A stretch of DNA of 64,000 bases from an uncultured Eubacteriales bacterium. GTDB taxonomy: Bacteria > Bacillota > Clostridia > Christensenellales > DTU072. Below, one piece after another: positions 1-9,329 of this stretch. The notes under the pieces are model-generated. The model saw nothing but the letters and a program-made list of their open reading frames with translations. It was not told the DNA's origin and did not search any database. Location of the stretch: contig CASFAV010000013.1 of assembly GCA_949292905.1 (NCBI GenBank), positions 1 through 64,000 on the forward strand, given 5' to 3'. The position numbers were made by a program, and so were the translations under genes. Positions within the stretch are counted from its first letter, which is position 1, and every line of letters starts with the position of its first letter.

Positions 1-18
1 GGAAAGGCGCTTCTTCAT
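1..18 (-). CDS. Start of an unidentified gene, cut by the window edge
   Basis: Six codons (MKKRLS) are visible from an ATG at 18. The sequence AGAGGT lies just upstream and can act as a ribosome-binding site. The gene follows the V-ATPase D subunit by 25 bases on the same strand, so it is probably the next gene of that operon. Nothing more can be said about its product. Confidence 0.45.
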
Positions 19-43
19 AGTACCTCTTTGAAAGAACTGCGCG

Positions 44-670
44 TTATTTTGCCAACATCGACTTGACTTTCATAAGCCTTATCGTATTGGCGCGTTCGTT
101 CTCGTCCAGTTTCATCGTTATATATTTGATGGTCTCCTCGTGGTCGGGGATCATCACGTATTCGAGTGCGTTGACTCTCCTGCGGTTCTTCTCTATTTCG
201 TCGGCGAGCATATTACAGGTCTTCTCCACTTCGGCGAGCCTCACGAGTTTGACGAGCACCTCGCTCAGCTTCGCTATCGAGCTGTCGAGCTCCGACGACA
301 CCGTCGCGAAAGAATAAGGATACAGCTCCGTGGCGTCGCCTTCTTCTATCTCTATGCTCGGCACGGAAACGCTCATGATGTTCTTGACGTCGGATCTGAG
401 TTTCACGCTCCTTGCGGGCATGGCGACGGCTTCCTCTATGGTTTCCGGAGAATTGACCGCGCTCGCCATCAGGAAGGAGCGGAGCGCGTCGGTGACTTCT
501 CCTTCGATCTCCTCGCGGAGCTCTTTGTTCAGGCGGATATAGCTCATGAACTGCCTTATGGTTTCGTCCGCCTTGTCTTTAAGGAGCTTATGCCCTCTTA
601 CCGCCGTTTTGAGGCGGTTCTTGAGGGTACGAAGTTCCATTCTTGTCGGGTTAACGTTGAGTCGTGCCAT
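44..670 (-). CDS. ntpD: V-type ATP synthase subunit D
   Basis: Subunit D forms the central rotor stalk of the archaeal-type V-ATPase. It turns inside the A3B3 ring and couples ATP chemistry to c-ring rotation. The 208 residues are of normal family length. The N-terminus (MARLNVNPTR, then LKNRLKTAVRGHKLLKDK) and the helical C-terminus (RRVNALEYVMIP) are family hallmarks and form the expected antiparallel coiled coil. It is the last recognised subunit of the operon, 45 bases after ntpB, as in Enterococcus and clostridial ntp operons. Confidence 0.95.
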   Translation of the reverse strand: MARLNVNPTRMELRTLKNRLKTAVRGHKLLKDKADETIRQFMSYIRLNKELREEIEGEVTDALRSFLMASAVNSPETIEEAVAMPARSVKLRSDVKNIMSVSVPSIEIEEGDATELYPYSFATVSSELDSSIAKLSEVLVKLVRLAEVEKTCNMLADEIEKNRRRVNALEYVMIPDHEETIKYITMKLDENERANTIRLMKVKSMLAK

Positions 671-715
671 AGTTATGATAAGTTTACCGCGCGCTCATTG
701 CCGCGCGCATTGCGT

Positions 716-2086
716 TCAGCCTTTGAAATACTTGTCGAGGAAGGCGTCCTTGATACGTTTGAGTTCGCTCCTCGGCAGTATCTTCAGAAGGTCCCAGCCA
801 ATGTCGAGAGTTTCCTCTATGTCGCGGTTGCGGTTATAGCCCTGCGAAACGTACAGCTTCTCGAATTCTTCGGCAAACCTCGCGTATTTAAGGTCGGTCG
901 CCGTGAGCGCCGCTTCGCCGAGTATCGCGGAAAGCTCTTTTGCTTCCTTGCCTCTCGCGTACGCCGCGAAAAGCTGGTTCATCGTGTCCGCGTGATCCTC
1001 TCTCGTCTTTTTCGCGCCTATGCCTTTGTCCTTCAGTCGCGAAAGCGAGGGAAGAACGTCTATCGGCGGATTGATGCCCTTCTTGTAAAGTTCGCGCGAA
1101 AGTATTATCTGACCTTCCGTTATATAGCCCGTCAGGTCCGGTATCGGGTGCGTCTTGTCCTCCTCGGGCATCGTGAGTATGGGGATCTGCGTTATAGAAC
1201 CCGCTTTGCCTCTTATTCGTCCCGCGCGCTCGTACATGGACGCGAGGTCGGTATACAGATATCCGGGATATCCGCGACGTCCGGGGACCTCTTTACGCGC
1301 CGCGCTCACTTCTCGCAGGGCGTCGGCGTAGTTGGTTATGTCCGTGATTATGACGAGGACGTGCATATCGCGCTCGAACGCGAGATATTCCGCCGCCGTA
1401 AGCGCCATTCTCGGAGTGGCTATACGCTCGATCGCGGGGTCGTTGGCAAGGTTCATGAATAATACCGCCCTGTCGATTGCCCCCGTCTTACGGAAATCGC
1501 TTATGAAGAAATCCGCTTCCTCGAAGGTGATACCCACCGCCGCGAATATAACTGCGAATTTACTCTCCGAATTGAGCACCTTCGCCTGGCGCGCTATCTG
1601 AGCCGCAAGCTGCGCGTGCGGCAATCCCGACGCGCTGAACACGGGAAGCTTCTGCCCCCTGACCAGCGTATTCAGACCGTCTATCGCGCTTATGCCCGTC
1701 TGTATGAATTCGTCGGGATAGTCGCGCGCGACGGGATTTATCGGCATTCCGTTGATATTGAAGCGTTTGTCCGGTATTATCGCCGCGCCGCCGTCTATCG
1801 GTCTGCCCATTCCGTCGAATACTCTGCCGAGCATGTCTTCGGAACAGTTGAGCTCGATGGACTTGCCGAGGAATCTCACTTTCGACGTGGACATCTTTAT
1901 CCCCGACGAGCCTTCGAAAAGCTGAACGAGAGCTTTGTCGCCGTTCACTTCCAATACCTTGCCGCGCCTTACGTCGCCGTCTTCCTGACATATCTCGACG
2001 AGTTCGTCGTATTTGACTCCCTCCACGCCCTCTACGAGCATAAGAGGTCCTACTATTTCTCTGATGGATTTGTACTCTTTAAGCAT
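716..2086 (-). CDS. ntpB: V-type ATP synthase subunit B (non-catalytic)
   Basis: This is the regulatory, non-catalytic nucleotide-site subunit of the A3B3 head. The 456 residues show a beta-barrel N-terminus and a RecA-like core. At the usual P-loop position it has [10 protein letters not shown], the degenerate motif expected in B subunits. The segments [19 protein letters not shown] and [21 protein letters not shown] are strongly conserved in the family. The start lies 9 bases after the ntpA stop, with AGGTGG upstream as ribosome-binding site. Length and motifs are intact. Confidence 0.97.
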   Translation of the reverse strand: MLKEYKSIREIVGPLMLVEGVEGVKYDELVEICQEDGDVRRGKVLEVNGDKALVQLFEGSSGIKMSTSKVRFLGKSIELNCSEDMLGRVFDGMGRPIDGGAAIIPDKRFNINGMPINPVARDYPDEFIQTGISAIDGLNTLVRGQKLPVFSASGLPHAQLAAQIARQAKVLNSESKFAVIFAAVGITFEEADFFISDFRKTGAIDRAVLFMNLANDPAIERIATPRMALTAAEYLAFERDMHVLVIITDITNYADALREVSAARKEVPGRRGYPGYLYTDLASMYERAGRIRGKAGSITQIPILTMPEEDKTHPIPDLTGYITEGQIILSRELYKKGINPPIDVLPSLSRLKDKGIGAKKTREDHADTMNQLFAAYARGKEAKELSAILGEAALTATDLKYARFAEEFEKLYVSQGYNRNRDIEETLDIGWDLLKILPRSELKRIKDAFLDKYFKG

Positions 2087-2095
2087 GTGCCACCT

Positions 2096-3841
2096 CTAAC
2101 CGATAAGCTCTGCGAATTCTTTACGGAGTTCCTTTTCTATCCCGTCGAATTCGTCAAGATCCTTTTCTTCGATATATTTGCTTCTGCCTATCTTCTCTTT
2201 GACGTCGAGAGCGAGTATGTCTTCCACGTCGACGTTCTTGTCCAGCGCGTCGCGCGCGAGACTGTCCGCCGTCAATATCAATTTTAACATGCGGAATTGC
2301 TTATCAAGTGAAGTATAGGTATCCGTTTCGTGAAATGCGTTCTGATGGAGATAGTCCTCTCTTACCGATTTCGCGGTGTCCATCGTTATCTTGTCCTTGC
2401 CGGAAAGCGCGTCCATACCTACGAGCCTCACTATTTCGTTCAGGTTGGCTTCCTCCTGAAGGATACTCATCGCCTTGGCGCGCATCGCGTTCCACTCGGA
2501 GCCCACGTTGTCCTCGTACCAGTCGTGCAATCTGTCGGAATAAAGCGAATAACTCTGTATCCAGTCTATCGCGGGGAAATGTCTCTTATACGCGAGCGCG
2601 GCGCTCAATCCCCAGAAAACTTTAACTATTCGGAGCGTAGCCTGCGCTACGGGTTCGGAAAGGTCGCCTCCGGGAGGGCTGACCGCGCCTATCGCGGTGA
2701 CGGAACCGACGAGGTCTTTACTGCCGAGCACCTTGACGATACCCGCCCTTTCGTAGAATTCCGCAAGTCGGCTCGCAAGATACGCGGGATAACCTTCTTC
2801 GCCGGGCATCTCTTCGAGACGGCCGCTCATTTCGCGGAGCGCTTCCGCCCAGCGGCTCGTGGAGTCCGCCATTATCGCCACGTTGTATCCCATATCGCGG
2901 AAATATTCGGCTATCGTGATACCGGTGTAAATGCTCGCTTCGCGCGCCGCCACGGGCATATCCGAAGTGTTGGCGATAAGCACCGTTCTTTTCATCAGAG
3001 GTTCGCCCGATTCGGGATCTTTGAGTTCGGGGAATTCGTTGAGAACGTCGGTCATCTCGTTGCCGCGTTCGCCGCAACCAACGTAAACTATTATGTCGGC
3101 GTCCGCCCATTTGGCAAGCTGGTGCTGTACGACGGTCTTACCCGATCCGAAAGGTCCGGGCACCGCCGCCACGCCGCCCTTTGCGAGCGGGAAAAAGGTG
3201 TCGATAACGCGCTGCCCCGTCACCATGGGTACGTTGGGTGCGAGTTTAGCGCGGTAAGGTCTTCCCTTACGCACCGCGCAACGCTGTATCATAGTTATTT
3301 TCCTTACTCCCGCGGGGGTCTCTATCTCCGCCACTACGTCCTCTACCGTGAAATCGCCGCTTTTGACCGACTTCACCACGCCGTCCGCGCCGAAAGGCAC
3401 CATTATCTTGTGCCTGATGAGCACGTTCTCGTTGACGAAACCTATCTCGTCGCCCGCTTTGACGGCGTCGCCTTTCGAGACGGTAGCGGTGAACGTCCAT
3501 TTTTTCGTGCGGTCCAGAGCATGCGCTTCGACGCCGCGCGCTATCCTGTCGCCGCCTATCTCTCTCAAAGTTTCGAGAGGACGCTGGATACCGTCGTATA
3601 TGCCTTCGATAAGTCCCGGTCCCAATTCCACCGAAAGCGGCAAGCCCGTGCTCACCACTTCGTCGCCGGGTCCGATACCCGCCGTTTCCTCGTATACCTG
3701 CACCGACGCTTTGTCTCCGCGCAGTTCGATGATCTCGCCTATGAGATGCTGTTTGCCGACGCGCACGACGTCGTACATCTTCGCGTCAGCCATTCCTCCC
3801 GCCACGATAAGCGGTCCGGAAACTTTAATTATAGTACCCAT
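2096..3841 (-). CDS. ntpA: V-type ATP synthase catalytic subunit A
   Basis: This is the catalytic ATPase subunit of the peripheral V1 head. The Walker A motif GPFGSGKT is at residues 229-236. It is preceded by the bulge (non-homologous) region typical of A subunits at about 110-185. The segments [32 protein letters not shown] and [12 protein letters not shown] are the conserved catalytic and hinge regions. The 581 residues match the usual 580-600. It lies between the F and B subunit genes, in the standard order. Confidence 0.97.
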   Translation of the reverse strand: MGTIIKVSGPLIVAGGMADAKMYDVVRVGKQHLIGEIIELRGDKASVQVYEETAGIGPGDEVVSTGLPLSVELGPGLIEGIYDGIQRPLETLREIGGDRIARGVEAHALDRTKKWTFTATVSKGDAVKAGDEIGFVNENVLIRHKIMVPFGADGVVKSVKSGDFTVEDVVAEIETPAGVRKITMIQRCAVRKGRPYRAKLAPNVPMVTGQRVIDTFFPLAKGGVAAVPGPFGSGKTVVQHQLAKWADADIIVYVGCGERGNEMTDVLNEFPELKDPESGEPLMKRTVLIANTSDMPVAAREASIYTGITIAEYFRDMGYNVAIMADSTSRWAEALREMSGRLEEMPGEEGYPAYLASRLAEFYERAGIVKVLGSKDLVGSVTAIGAVSPPGGDLSEPVAQATLRIVKVFWGLSAALAYKRHFPAIDWIQSYSLYSDRLHDWYEDNVGSEWNAMRAKAMSILQEEANLNEIVRLVGMDALSGKDKITMDTAKSVREDYLHQNAFHETDTYTSLDKQFRMLKLILTADSLARDALDKNVDVEDILALDVKEKIGRSKYIEEKDLDEFDGIEKELRKEFAELIG

Positions 3842-3871
3842 ATTTACTCCTTTTTGAGCGGATTGACTCTT

Positions 3872-4195
3872 TTATTTGTCACCGAAAAGTATATCGCTGC
3901 CGATAGCTTTCTCGACGTCTTTGGATAGCCCGCGCATACCGTAGCCGGTACTTCCCTGTGCCGACGGTATCGGAATGACCGCGGGATAAGGTCTCGTCTT
4001 GTAACGCGCCACGATATCCGATATCCTCTCTGCCATGTCCTCGGTGATGAATATGACCGAATATTCGCGGGCAAGCTTTTTCAAACGCTCCTCCGCCTCC
4101 GCGTCGGTACGCGCGTCGAATACGTCCACGCCCAGCGCGCGGAATGCGAGCACCGAATCTTTATCTCCTATTACCGCGATCTTGTTATTAGGCAT
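3872..4195 (-). CDS. ntpG: V-type ATP synthase subunit F
   Basis: Small central-stalk subunit that binds D (called NtpG in Enterococcus hirae). The 107 residues show the Rossmann-like fold: KIAVIGDKDSVLAFRALGVDVF at the start, the strand-loop VIFITEDMAERI in the middle and VIPIPSAQGSTGYGMRGL near the end. Its start overlaps the end of ntpC by 8 bases, which suggests translational coupling. The length is normal for the family. Confidence 0.93.
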   Translation of the reverse strand: MPNNKIAVIGDKDSVLAFRALGVDVFDARTDAEAEERLKKLAREYSVIFITEDMAERISDIVARYKTRPYPAVIPIPSAQGSTGYGMRGLSKDVEKAIGSDILFGDK

Positions 4196-5171
4196 AGAGT
4201 TCCCTCAGCTTTTTTCTTATTTCCTGCTTATCGACGCCGTTTTTGATACAGACGAGCGCGATACGCAACACTTTTATCTCGTTCTGTTTGGCGAGATAAT
4301 AGCCCATAACGGGCGCAACGGAGAACATTTCCGCTTTATTTTTACGGAATATCCCGAGAAGATAGTCGTCGCGCGCGACTTCGAAACCCGCGACGTCGCC
4401 CGAGGCGAGAGCGTCGGCGTAAGGCGCGAGCGGCGTGCGTTTCACGAGCGCCGCGACAGCGGAAACGCCTTCCTGGAACGCTTTCTCGAAATCTTCCGCG
4501 GGAATACTGCCGCCTTCCATAAAGACGTCCTCGAAAAAGGCGAAATTGCCGCCTATACCGAGCGTTCTCACGAAGGAAGCGAGATTAAGGCAATCGGCGT
4601 AAACGCGGAAATACTCTTTGAGCTCCTCGGACGCCGATCTCGAGCGAAGTCTTGCGGCTATGTCCTTGAACATCGCTCTGTCGAAAGCGGTATCCACCTT
4701 TCTCGGAGAAGGTCTGCCGTCCGCGGCGGCTTTGGCTATCTCCGCCACCGCTTCGTCGGCGTAAGGATTGATGTCGGGGTTCTCGCGTTCGAGCTTGTCT
4801 CTCAGAAGGTCAATATCTATGAGCCCGCCCGCGCGTAACGCGCCTTCTTCTCCGCCGGAAGCATACCGCGCTTTGACAAGCGCTTTCATGTTGTGATAGT
4901 CCGCCTGCAAACGGAAACATTCGAATCCCGCGCCTTCGGGAGCGATGCCGTCGATAAATTTCTCGGTGATCGCGGCTTCCGCCGAAAGTATACTCTCGAA
5001 ATCGTTGGGGTCTTCCGGCACCGTTCCGCCGCCGTAGCCCGCTTCTATGAGAATTTTAACGGCGTCCTGAAGCGCGTCCGCCTCCAGCATCCTGGAAAGA
5101 CGGTCTCCCGAGAAAAGATTTTCTTCCCGCGCTTTCACTGCGGCGTTGGCGAATATCAGCCCTTCTTTCAT
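4188..5171 (-). CDS. ntpC: V-type ATP synthase subunit C
   Basis: Subunit C is the funnel-shaped, all-helical adaptor that seats the central stalk on the membrane c-ring. The 327 residues are helix-rich and similar in length to NtpC/AtpC. The N-terminal segment (NAAVKAREENLFSGDRLSRMLEADALQDAVKILIEAGYG) and the C-terminal segment (YYLAKQNEIKVLRIALVCIKNGVDKQEIRKKLRELYA) are the best conserved parts. The start codon overlaps the ntpE stop by 4 bases (ATGA), so the two are translationally coupled. Confidence 0.93.
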   Translation of the reverse strand: MKEGLIFANAAVKAREENLFSGDRLSRMLEADALQDAVKILIEAGYGGGTVPEDPNDFESILSAEAAITEKFIDGIAPEGAGFECFRLQADYHNMKALVKARYASGGEEGALRAGGLIDIDLLRDKLERENPDINPYADEAVAEIAKAAADGRPSPRKVDTAFDRAMFKDIAARLRSRSASEELKEYFRVYADCLNLASFVRTLGIGGNFAFFEDVFMEGGSIPAEDFEKAFQEGVSAVAALVKRTPLAPYADALASGDVAGFEVARDDYLLGIFRKNKAEMFSVAPVMGYYLAKQNEIKVLRIALVCIKNGVDKQEIRKKLRELYA

Positions 5172-5749
5172 TTACGTTCTCCGAATATTTCAGCGGCGAC
5201 GGCAGGCTCTATTTCCTCGCGCAACGAGTCGAATTCCGTTTCGAGCGAGAAATTCTTGTCGTAACTGCCGTTCGTAAGTATCACGCCTCCGCGAATGTCC
5301 GCGTACTCTTTGGACAGCGTGAGCTTTACGCCGTATTTTTCCGCCGTTTTTTTGACGAAGGCGGCGGTGACGGTCTTCGCGTCGCATTCCGCGATCTTAA
5401 CGACGTCGCCGTCCTCCGCAGAAGCGAGCATACCTTCGATTATTTTAAGGTATTTATCTTTCGGCAAAGCTCTGACCGCTTCGAGCGCTCGCGCGAATGC
5501 TGTATCCAACACTCTTTGTTTGGCTTTGAGGGCGAGTTTTTTCACTTCGAGTCTCGCGACGGACTCTTTCCGTTCGAGTATCTCGCGGCGCAATATTTCC
5601 GTTTCGCGCATGTTTTCTTCGCGGAATATTCTCACGTCGTTAAGTGCGCGTTCTATAATTTCCTGCGCTTTCGCACTGCCCTCCTCTCGGGTGGAATTGG
5701 ACATTTTGACCGCGTCGGACACGATCTTTGCTGCGATTTTGTTTTCCAT
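5168..5749 (-). CDS. ntpE: V-type ATP synthase subunit E
   Basis: Subunit E forms the peripheral stalk (stator) with the G/H subunit. The N-terminal half (about residues 1-95) is a charged coiled coil and the C-terminal half is a small mixed domain that holds the A3B3 head. The 193 residues match the family. GGVILTNGSYDKNFSLETEFDSLREEIEPAVAAEIFG at the end is characteristic. The gene follows ntpK after a 68-base gap that contains a GC-rich hairpin. Confidence 0.92.
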   Translation of the reverse strand: MENKIAAKIVSDAVKMSNSTREEGSAKAQEIIERALNDVRIFREENMRETEILRREILERKESVARLEVKKLALKAKQRVLDTAFARALEAVRALPKDKYLKIIEGMLASAEDGDVVKIAECDAKTVTAAFVKKTAEKYGVKLTLSKEYADIRGGVILTNGSYDKNFSLETEFDSLREEIEPAVAAEIFGERK

Positions 5750-5774
5750 ATACTATCCTTAATTTATGATCTTC

Positions 5775-5791
5775 TACGCGCGCGGCGCGTA
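5775..5791 (-). promoter_or_regulatory. GC hairpin between ntpK and ntpE
   Basis: A perfect 7-bp inverted repeat (TACGCGC, 3-base loop, GCGCGTA) lies in the 68-base gap after the c-subunit gene. No U-tract follows, so it is not a classical terminator. A similar hairpin lies before ntpK. Such elements can act as RNA stability or processing sites; that role is an inference. Confidence 0.5.
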
Positions 5792-5817
5792 AGAGGAGCG
5801 GTATATACCTGACCTTC

Positions 5818-6330
<513 letters not shown>

Positions 6331-6356
6331 TTAGTTTTTTTGTCGTTTATAGTATT

Positions 6357-6371
6357 GCGCGCAGGGCGCGC
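6357..6371 (-). promoter_or_regulatory. GC hairpin between ntpI and ntpK
   Basis: A perfect 6-bp repeat (GCGCGC, 3-base loop, GCGCGC) lies in the 77-base gap between ntpI and ntpK. It is not followed by a U-tract. With the hairpin downstream of ntpK it brackets the c-subunit coding region. A weak -10-like TACTAT follows it, so an internal promoter cannot be excluded. Confidence 0.45.
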
Positions 6372-6386
6372 GATATTATCGGATTA

Positions 6387-8393
6387 TCAGTTATTGAGGT
6401 AAGTGTACCGCGTTTTCCCTCCGAGCGGATCGAATGCGTGACCTTTGCCCTCGTAAAACCTTCCGAAGAACTCGATGTACTGCAATCTCGAATCGTGGAC
6501 GTAAGCGCCGAGCAGGTTAATGGAGAGGTTGAAGGCATGCCCTACGATGAGGACGGGCACGGCTACTATCCAGCCGTACCAGCCGCCGCCGAAGAAGGTA
6601 TTGACGATGAGGTCGGCGAGCATATTGACGACGTAACCGATGACGCCGGTGGTGAGTCCCAGACCGAAAAGCCTCGAATAAGACAGGAGATCGCTTACCA
6701 CGTTGATGGAGCCGTAGACGTTACCGAGCGCGCCGGTGACCATTTTAAGAGGATTTTTCTTGCCTGCGGCGCCGCCTAAAATTATCATAGCGAAGCCCGC
6801 TATCGCAACGTACATACCTATATCGCCCGTCACCCCTATCCATTCGGGAACGGGATCGGGGTTGACCGCTCCGAGGAATACGGAAAGCGTGGGGAAAAGA
6901 AGGGCGAGCCCTACGAATATCACCACCCAGCCGAACTGATTGAATATACCGCTCCAGACCTGTTTCGACTTGATCTCGTCGACGCCTTTGAGAGCGAAGC
7001 CGGTAGCCATCTGCAGGACTCCCATCGCGAGCGAAAGCAAAAACATTTTAAGCGGCTCGTTCATAGGGTTGAACCAGGAAAGCTTATCGAGGAAGGAGCC
7101 TTCTTTGAGAGTGATGCTGAACCAACCGCCGAACAATGCGCCCCATATCACCGTGGAAATACCGCAAAGTCCGAACATTATCAACATTCTGCCGCTGTTC
7201 TTGACGGGTTTGAAGATTTTAACTATAAGGAAACAGGCTAACGCCATGATAAGCCCGTAGCCCGCGTCGCTTATCATTATACCGAAGAAAAGGAAATAGA
7301 AAACGGCGACGAATATCCCGGGATCGCGCTCTCTGTACGCAGGTACGCCGAACATCTCGGTGATACCCTGGAAAGCGCCGGTTACGGGATCGGATTTAAG
7401 AAGCGTCGGGGGCTGTTCGTCGTCCGCGGGCTCTCTGAAAAACACTTCGGTAAGTTTACACTTCTTTTTGATGTCTTTGGTAAGCGCTTCCGTCCTGTCG
7501 GCGGGCACCCAGCCTTCCATGACGAACGCCTTGCCCGTCCGCGGACAAAGCTCCATGACGTCGGTCTTCGCTATCTCTATTTTGTAATAATCGTAAAGTA
7601 TCTTGATTTTCGTAAGATGCTCTTTAAGCGCCAACGCGCGTTCGACAGCCTCTTTGCGACGCAGGTCGAGAGTTTCCTCTCTCTCTTTGAATTCCGCTAA
7701 CTTCTCCGCCGCGGTGGCGTCGTAATCGTATGCGCAGGAAACGAAATCGTATCCCGCGAGCACGTTTTCGAGCTCGCGCGCATTATCGACGTGCGCGACA
7801 GCCACGAACGCGCTCTGCTTCGAGCCAGCGTAAAGCGCCGTTTCCGCATAAGGAGCGCATTCGGTAACGAGCGCGTCCCCTTTCTCGGCAGTGACCAGAC
7901 CTGCGTATAAGACCGTGTGCGCGGTGTTTTTCAGCTCGCTGAACTTGAGGGGCATCCCGGCATAAGGCAGTATCTGCTCCTTCCTCGCCTCCAGGCGAGC
8001 GCGCTCAGATTTAATGGCGACCAGCTCGGAATTTATGTTCTCCATCTCGGAGACGACGGCGAATATCTCCACTTCGTCTTTGACGGCGTCGTAATATTCG
8101 TCGAGCTCTATGAGCCTGTTTTCTTTCTTGAAATTGAGTTTCGGGGTGTTGTCTTTGTCGAAAAGCCTGTGCTCCTTGACCATCTCTTTCAAAAAATCGA
8201 TAGCAAAGCTCAGCCGCAAGAGTTTGGCTTCGTGCTCCTCTCTGCGCGCCGTTTCCTGTCTGAAAGCGGTGTGCTCGATCTCTTCGGTGCGGGCAACTTC
8301 CACCGCGCCGCTTTTGACGAACAACTTAAGGAGCTTGCCGCAATCGTTTTCGTGAGCGACAAGGCTCATTTTACTCATTCTAACGACCGACAT
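6387..8393 (-). CDS. ntpI: V-type ATP synthase subunit I (a-subunit)
   Basis: Stator membrane subunit that provides the two ion half-channels beside the c-ring. The 668 residues split into a cytoplasmic, coiled-coil-rich N-terminal half (about 1-345) and a C-terminal half with about seven to eight membrane helices. Family motifs include FREPADDEQPPTLLKSDPV, then FFGIMISDAGYGL, and VSDLLSYSRLFGLGL, which contains the essential Arg that faces the c-ring Glu. The length is typical. The gene overlaps the end of the upstream G/H gene by 14 bases. Confidence 0.96.
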   Translation of the reverse strand: MSVVRMSKMSLVAHENDCGKLLKLFVKSGAVEVARTEEIEHTAFRQETARREEHEAKLLRLSFAIDFLKEMVKEHRLFDKDNTPKLNFKKENRLIELDEYYDAVKDEVEIFAVVSEMENINSELVAIKSERARLEARKEQILPYAGMPLKFSELKNTAHTVLYAGLVTAEKGDALVTECAPYAETALYAGSKQSAFVAVAHVDNARELENVLAGYDFVSCAYDYDATAAEKLAEFKEREETLDLRRKEAVERALALKEHLTKIKILYDYYKIEIAKTDVMELCPRTGKAFVMEGWVPADRTEALTKDIKKKCKLTEVFFREPADDEQPPTLLKSDPVTGAFQGITEMFGVPAYRERDPGIFVAVFYFLFFGIMISDAGYGLIMALACFLIVKIFKPVKNSGRMLIMFGLCGISTVIWGALFGGWFSITLKEGSFLDKLSWFNPMNEPLKMFLLSLAMGVLQMATGFALKGVDEIKSKQVWSGIFNQFGWVVIFVGLALLFPTLSVFLGAVNPDPVPEWIGVTGDIGMYVAIAGFAMIILGGAAGKKNPLKMVTGALGNVYGSINVVSDLLSYSRLFGLGLTTGVIGYVVNMLADLIVNTFFGGGWYGWIVAVPVLIVGHAFNLSINLLGAYVHDSRLQYIEFFGRFYEGKGHAFDPLGGKTRYTYLNN

Positions 8394-8706
8394 ATTTAGC
8401 TGTAAACGCCTCTAATATCATTTTTTCGGCGTCGGCGGTGTCCGCCGCAGCCTCGATGGCGTCCGCTTCGCGGGCGCCTTCCGCCACTATCGCGGCATAC
8501 GCCGCGTCTGCGTCGCGCTCGGATTCCTGAGCCACGGCGCGCCTCTCCGCTTTCGCTTTGACTTTAGCCTCCGCGACTAACCTCTGCGCCTCCGCTTCGG
8601 CGTCGAGATTGGCTTGCTTGGCGTCCGCAAGCGCCTCCTGCATAAGACGTTCGGCTTCACGTTCCGCTTCCGCTATTCCGTCCACTATAGCTTTGATGTT
8701 ATCCAT
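8380..8706 (-). CDS. V-type ATP synthase subunit G/H-like peripheral stalk protein
   Basis: A 108-residue protein that is nearly all charged or alanine-rich coiled coil (AEREAERLMQEALADAKQANLDAEAEAQRLVAEAKVKAKAERR). Its position before subunit I is that of the G/H stator subunit (NtpF in E. hirae) that pairs with subunit E. Sequence alone is low-complexity, so the assignment rests on operon position and coiled-coil character. It overlaps rpiB by 8 bases and ntpI by 14 bases, so all three are likely co-translated. Confidence 0.82.
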   Translation of the reverse strand: MDNIKAIVDGIAEAEREAERLMQEALADAKQANLDAEAEAQRLVAEAKVKAKAERRAVAQESERDADAAYAAIVAEGAREADAIEAAADTADAEKMILEAFTAKYVGR

Positions 8707-9145
8707 TGCGTTTCTCCAGTCGCATTATCTTATCGACGCGGATTGCGTGTCTTCCTCCGGCAAAAGGCGTCGTCAAAAATATCTTCGTGAATTCGTATGC
8801 TTCCTCGGGGGAAGTTATCCTGCCTCCCATGGCGAGGATATTGGCGTTATTGTGCTCCGCCGCCATCTGCGCCGAAAACGCGTCGGTAACGTGCGCGCAA
8901 CGGATACCGTTAATTTTATTGGCGGCTATGGAGATACCTATGCCCGTGCCGCACAGAAGCACGCCCTTGTCGGCTTTGCCTTCGCTGACTGCTACCGCCA
9001 CTTTCTCCGCGTAATCGGGATAATCCACTGAAGCGGTGTCGTAAGTTCCGTAATCCTCGTATTCGTGACCGAGCTCTGTGACCGCTTTGATGACGGCGTC
9101 TTTAAGAACGATACCGCCGTGATCGCAACCGATGGCAATTTTCAT
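8699..9145 (-). CDS. rpiB: Ribose-5-phosphate isomerase B
   Basis: Interconverts ribose 5-phosphate and ribulose 5-phosphate (or a related sugar phosphate) in the pentose phosphate pathway. The 148-residue protein starts MKIAIGCDHGG and contains the active-site segment GVLLCGTGIGISIAANK, followed by RCAHVTDAFSAQMAAEHNNANILAMGGRI. The ATG at 9145 is chosen over in-frame codons upstream because GGAGGG lies just before it. It is the first gene of the V-ATPase transcription unit and overlaps the next gene by 8 bases, an unusual partner for an ATPase operon. Confidence 0.93.
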   Translation of the reverse strand: MKIAIGCDHGGIVLKDAVIKAVTELGHEYEDYGTYDTASVDYPDYAEKVAVAVSEGKADKGVLLCGTGIGISIAANKINGIRCAHVTDAFSAQMAAEHNNANILAMGGRITSPEEAYEFTKIFLTTPFAGGRHAIRVDKIMRLEKRNG

Positions 9146-9202
9146 AAGCCCTCCTTCTTCGAGCGGCCGGACGCCGCAAGCCTGAAACGGCATATATAGA
9201 TT

Positions 9203-9231
9203 AGTATACTACCTTCTAACGAAAAATTCAA
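9203..9231 (-). promoter_or_regulatory. Promoter of the rpiB-V-ATPase operon
   Basis: TTGAAT (9226-9231), a 17-base spacer and TATACT (9203-9208) match the sigma-A consensus well. The predicted +1 is near 9196, giving a leader of about 50 bases before the rpiB ribosome-binding site. Confidence 0.72.
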
Positions 9232-9239
9232 TACTTAAT

Positions 9240-9268
9240 AAATAAAACGCGCAGTCGCGCGCGCATTA
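9240..9268 (-). terminator. Terminator after sua5
   Basis: Read on the minus strand, a CGCGC/GCGCG stem is followed by TTTTATTTATT. It lies about 65 bases past the sua5 stop and just before the rpiB promoter, so it separates the two transcription units. Confidence 0.7.
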
Positions 9269-9329
9269 TCCGTTTACGTATATTTCCGATCGCCGTAAAG
9301 TCACGATCCGGCGGGACTCGGAAGGGATA

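Noticed and set aside
140-3928. Long open frames on the plus strand opposite the V-ATPase A and B genes (440 and 532 codons)
   Set aside because: They lie fully opposite strongly conserved genes, have no ribosome-binding site, and read as Arg/His/Tyr-rich sequence without any motif. They are a by-product of codon bias.
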